Part shown: positions 60,358-64,000 of the stretch, piece after piece
How positions within the stretch are numbered: position 1 is the stretch's first letter
Layout of the letters: the number at the start of each line of letters is the position of its first letter
NCBI GenBank assembly: GCA_017311315.1
Contig: CM029669.1
Span: 17,953,102 to 18,017,101 of the forward strand
DNA: 64,000 bases
Direction: 5' to 3'
Source of the DNA: Dendrocalamus latiflorus
Taxonomy: Eukaryota > Streptophyta > Magnoliopsida > Poales > Poaceae
Made by a program: the position numbers and the translations under genes
The notes under the pieces: model-generated
Told to the model about the DNA's origin: nothing
The model's input: only the letters and a program-made list of their open reading frames with translations
The model's database searches: none

Positions 60358-63033
60358 ATGGTGGGCACCAGCTGCCACTTCCTCCTCTTGCCGGCGCCGC
60401 TCTGCTCTCGACACCGTCCGGCCGTCGTTAGGGGTGGCACCCACCTGCCGGCCAAAGGTCATGTCTTCCCTGCTAGGAGCGTACTTAACTTTGGCCAAAG
60501 TTAAGTACGCTCCTAGCAGGGAAGTGTGCTTAATTTGGGATCAGTGCTCCATTTGGGATAGCAAACTCACAAGCTTCAGTATCGTCATCATGCCATGTTC
60601 TTCTTCCCATATACAGAATTGTGCTTAATTTGTTCGATGTGTAAGGGAAAATGGTTTTTCTAGAACAAATCTATCTCTGATCAAGTCGGTGTTGAAACTA
60701 TCTTCTGTGTGTTTGTCGTATGGCGATGTTTCAGTGCGACCCCAAATCAGTTGTTGCTCGAAACCCGACGAATCAGAGGAATGCGCAAGCAAGTCGCCCA
60801 GCGATGGCAAGGTTGTGCTTGTTGCCTTCTCTTTCCAACTCAGTTACTCTGTACTGAACATGTATTACTATTCAGTTGCATTTGCCATTCTGACATAACT
60901 AATGTTCAAGTTGTCTCTGTTCGAACTGCACAATTGGAGTAGCAAAAGAGGTAGATAAGGCAAGAGACTGTATTCATATTGTGCATGGTAGTAGACAGTC
61001 AGACACAGACCCTAATTGTATTACATGGTTATCACATCTTTGAGAATAAGATTCTAGATAAATCAGGTTATGTATGTCCTGTTCATCATGGCGTTTCTCA
61101 GGAAAAAAAATGGAAGAGGCGAAATCTGTAAGCTATAAGACTGCAGATTAATGTCTGAAGAACCAAAATGTGCATGAATAACTGGCAATTTTGTGTTCCT
61201 GTATTTGTCACTCCTCCAGCAGCCTTCTACGGGTACCTTTTGCTTAGAAGTGTTCTGATGCACCTCTTTTTCTCATATAGGAAGAAGAAATTATTCCTTC
61301 CAGACGAAAATGTCTTGCTTGCCTATGTGCTGTAACGTTAATCGGTGCATCAGGCACAACAATTTGTACACCAAAAGGACTTGCCTCGGATATGATGAAT
61401 CAGCCAGGCACACAAAATGCTGTATGCCGGAATTGTGGTGGTAGCGGTGCTGTAATATGTAAGAGTTTTGCATCACTTTGATCTCTTTCTATATGACATT
61501 ATGTCTTGTTGATGCTCAATGTCGTTATCAGTAGAGCTTCAATGTTAAAGAACAGAACTTTTGAAGAACAATTTCGTTGATTAGAATGACTGGCAACTTG
61601 CAGTATGTCACTCAAAAGTACGTTCAGTAAATGCAAACATGCTGAGTCAGTAGGCAATGTTGCCACTTTATGAATTTAGAGAAACCAAGGAGTCATTTGC
61701 CCATAGGCATCTCAGGATTTACTCTAGCAACTTTAGTAATGTTCTGCATTTTTAGCTATTTCCATTTCTACCACTTTTGATAACCGCACTGACTGTTTGC
61801 CTGTATCCCAAGGAACTAGCAGTCCTTGTCTAGTAGTAGTAACAATATTTATGAATGTAGTAGCCAATTGGGCATCCTAATCCACTTTGTGAAGCGGTCC
61901 TTCTGTCATGAACTTCAGTACTGCGGCAAACTACGAACTGGTAAGCTGTTTTCCTTGGAGTGATAATTCAGTTTCAGTTGGATCTAGGTGACGTGTGGCG
62001 GCACAGGAAAATGGAAGGCCCTCAACCGAAAGAGAGCAGAAGATGTTTATGAATTCACAGAATGCCCGAATTGCTATGGTATGCTCTTCGTTCTGGTGTG
62101 GTACTATGATTTTTGATCCATCGAATCTGGTACGTGAAGCATTTGTAGCTTGTTCATGCGCTTGCCAAAGGTAAACCAAAATTGCATCACTACCTGGAGC
62201 ATCACCTATACAGATGGCGGTTTCTTTTTTTCATTTGACACAACTATTGGACATTCAGATTCTCTAGTTGATATTACTTTGGAAGTCAGCTTCATTTGTT
62301 TATTTTGGAATTCATTCTAAGTAGCTTTTTAGGGTTAGTACTTAGTAGAAGGCATAAGCTATTTGTTAATAGATTTGCTAGCATTTGAACGTCTGATCCA
62401 AACGCTAGCTCTATACGCTTAGTTGTAATATTTTTTCATGTATGTGACAAAAATAATTGATAAAAATCTTAATATTTCACATATTAAATTGAAATATTGC
62501 ACATATAAAATCAAAATATTGCACATATAAAAAAGATGCACGCATAAAATCAAATAAAAATCAAAATGTTGCACATACGTAATCGAAATGTTACACATAT
62601 GTAATCAAAATGTTATGCATATAAAATCAAAATATTGCACATATAAAATAAAAAAGTTGTACACATAAAATTAAATACAAATCTCAATGTTACACACATG
62701 TAATTGAAATGTTGCGCACATAAAATCGAAATATTGCATACACAATGAAAAATGTTACAACAAAAACATACACTAAACATGTTTTAAATATGAACAAAAA
62801 TTATTATAAACATGGACTAACATACGGAGGTAACGTCTGGATGGCGTTAATAAATCCAATTTGTTAATCATGCTTCTATAACGGTATATTGTCATGTAGG
62901 CCGGGGGAAGCTGGTCTGCCCAGTTTGCCTTGGAACTGGCCTGCCGAACAGCAAGGGACTCCTTCGGCGACCAGAAGCCAAAAAGTTGTTCGACAAGATG
63001 TACACGGCCAGGGGAATTTTGCATCTTGAGTAG
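60358..63033 (+). CDS. PSA2: PSA2-like thylakoid DnaJ-type zinc-finger protein, photosystem I assembly
   Basis: Exons read as 60664-60811, 61281-61458, 61988-62078 and 62900-63033 (TAG stop at 63031). All have GT..AG borders. A possible first exon starts with ATG 60358 ('MVGTSCHFLLLPAPLCSRHR', transit-peptide-like), but its donor does not give the right phase, so this part is uncertain. Exon 3 encodes a twin-arginine-type lumenal signal: R-R, a hydrophobic core 'CLACLCAVTLIGASG', then 'GLAS'. Next comes the zinc domain: CRNCGGSG; a damaged second motif ending CGGTG; CPNCYGRG (split between exons 4 and 5); and CPVCLGTG. The set, followed by 'GLPNSKGLLRRPEAKK', fits PSA2, a lumenal factor needed for photosystem I accumulation. 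The normal splice at 61458/61988 shifts the frame. A donor at 61452 restores it but drops a Cys-x2. The C-terminus looks slightly altered. Expression is likely in green tissue (inference). Confidence 0.75.
60465..60524. repeat. Perfect 60-bp palindrome
   Basis: The sequence from 'cttccctgctaggagcgtac' to 'gtacgctcctagcagggaag' is its own reverse complement with no spacer, centred at 60494/60495 ('ttgg|ccaa'). The flanking bases do not continue it. It lies between the candidate first exon and exon 2 of the PSA2-like gene. Confidence 0.98.
62390..62850. repeat. AT-rich insertion with short tandem repeats in intron 4 of the PSA2-like gene
   Basis: Between 62460 and 62760, about a dozen units of 'ataaaatcaaaatattgcac' or close variants follow one another at roughly 20-28 bp. 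'aacgtctg' words at both ends (62390 and 62832) may mark the edges of an inserted element. It enlarges the last intron to 821 bp. Confidence 0.7.
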
Positions 63034-63091
63034 GAGTAATTTGAGATACATGTAGAGCTCGGAGAACTTTTGCGTGAAAATACCCCTCTGC

Positions 63092-63352
63092 TTACGAGTG
63101 TATGGTTATGGTGATTGTATAGTTCCCTGGTGGAGACGCTACTTGTGTATCTTGCGAAGACAACCATGGAAATGTATCAAAACTCCTAATGGCGACGCAT
63201 TCATACAGCTCTGAATCGTGAATGCCTTCTTCACATTTCATACCAAAGCTGTAGTCGAATTCATCGAGCCCCTTGGATGATCTTTTTACCACTAGTAATA
63301 GTTGCACATAATTTTCGAGGATCTGCGCGTTAAAACTTCCGATTTTCGTCAT
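63092..63352 (-). other. Minus-strand open frame, 86 codons, overlapping the PSA2-like 3' region
   Basis: It starts at an ATG (63350-63352) and its first 60 residues are balanced in composition ('KIGSFNAQILENYVQLLLVV' and following), unlike the nearby spurious frames. The rest degenerates into low complexity. It is not recognised. It could be a captured exon or chance. Confidence 0.25.
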
Positions 63353-63950
63353 TTTCGATTATTTTTTCCCCTTGAAACAACTTGTTTTTTTCCTTTCTTT
63401 TGTAAGTTCTCATTTTTTTTTTACATGTAGTTTTAGCTTAGGGCATGACATACCGGGTTAGTCCTCTCTACGTTGGTACAAGATTTGAGGTTAAGCAATA
63501 GAACGCAGGAATTTAGCGAGGAACTCAACGGTTTCAATGGGAGAAATGTCGGAAAACGGGATGCACGGGCCAAACGGGAGACGGCGCATGCATGATAACG
63601 TATTCCGAAATCGCTCTCGGCAACGTACAGCGCTGAAGACGCTACGGGAAGAAGCGCATCAGAGACTCTAATTTATTGCCTTTGTGCGACATAAACAAGA
63701 AGCTTGCTACGGAGATTGAAAAAAAAAACCAACGCAAATCCAATGGAATTCAAATCGGGGCCTCAGAGAAGGTTTGGCAAAGGTGTAACATCACAGAAAA
63801 GATCTCAGATGGTACGGACAATTGATCTCAATCATAGGCCCCAAAACCAGAGAGGGAGAGAAGGAACTCAGGGAAGAACACGAAGCACGGGGAGAGGATG
63901 CAAGGTAAAACCCTTCTCGCAATCTCACCTCGTCGTCTTGGCGCAGCGGC
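63353..63950. other. Intergenic / possible promoter of a downstream gene
   Basis: No coding region. Composition rises in GC towards 63880, and 'ccagagagggagagaagg' near 63847 resembles a plant 5' leader. Confidence 0.35.
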
Positions 63951-63951
63951 T

Positions 63952-64000
63952 ATGGCGGCGGCTGGTGGTGTTGGAGGTAGGGGGTTGTGGGGCTGTTTAT
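63952..64000 (+). CDS. Possible start of a gene cut by the window end
   Basis: ATG at 63952 opens 'MAAAGGVGGRGLWGCL' and is still open at base 64000. A GC-rich start after a purine-rich leader is typical of grass first exons, but only 49 bases are visible and an alternative ATG exists at 63898. No function can be given. Confidence 0.3.
   Translation, partial: MAAAGGVGGRGLWGCL

Overview
The window looks like nuclear DNA from a grass, probably panicoid. It is mostly intergenic and repeat-rich. The evidence is long gypsy-type LTRs with GC-rich upstream blocks, a Tat-lineage (Grande-like) retrotransposon with a long antisense open region, many small terminal-inverted-repeat elements, long (AT)n and (ATGT)n arrays, GC-rich coding exons, and introns with GT..AG borders. 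No bacterial features, CRISPR arrays, rRNA genes or convincing tRNA genes were seen. The species call is inference.

Only two genes are recognised with confidence. A single-exon C2H2 zinc-finger transcription factor (48732-49589, +) has one QALGGH finger and a C-terminal EAR repression motif. A split gene (about 60358-63033, +) encodes a thylakoid DnaJ-type zinc-finger protein that best fits PSA2, the photosystem I assembly factor. It has a twin-arginine signal, four introns in the best model, and an apparent two-base defect in the second zinc motif. Immediately upstream on the minus strand is a probable unrecognised two-exon gene (59806 to about 60325). The pair may share a divergent promoter, which holds a perfect 60-bp palindrome. 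The last 50 bases may start a further gene.

Region by region: 1-2690 is unassigned with a GC-rich block. 2900-9055 is a minus-strand gypsy LTR split by a roughly 4.1-kb block of minisatellites. 9062-12601 is a plus-strand gypsy LTR placed head-to-head with it. 13282-14193 is a hAT-like element. 14330-16032 is a minus-strand LTR of a second family, with further copies near 20640-22008 and 54840-56860. 16420-18110 is a cluster of microsatellites and foldback elements. 22009-23610 is a copia-type LTR, primer site and gag remnant. 24282-37870 is a decayed 13.6-kb Grande-like element. 38950-42650 is another gypsy LTR, carrying a hAT MITE with a perfect target duplication. 42953-48480 is a run of non-autonomous DNA transposons: two MULE-like elements with 9-bp target duplications, a foldback, a CACTA-like MITE, and an inverted-repeat element just upstream of the zinc-finger gene. 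50000-59800 is intergenic with MITEs and LTR remnants.

The genes do not form an operon or pathway. What organises the window is successive nesting of transposons. No clearly new biological system was found. The most interesting leads are the PSA2 frame problem, the 60-bp palindrome, the antisense open region in the retrotransposon, and the period-30 coding-like minisatellite.
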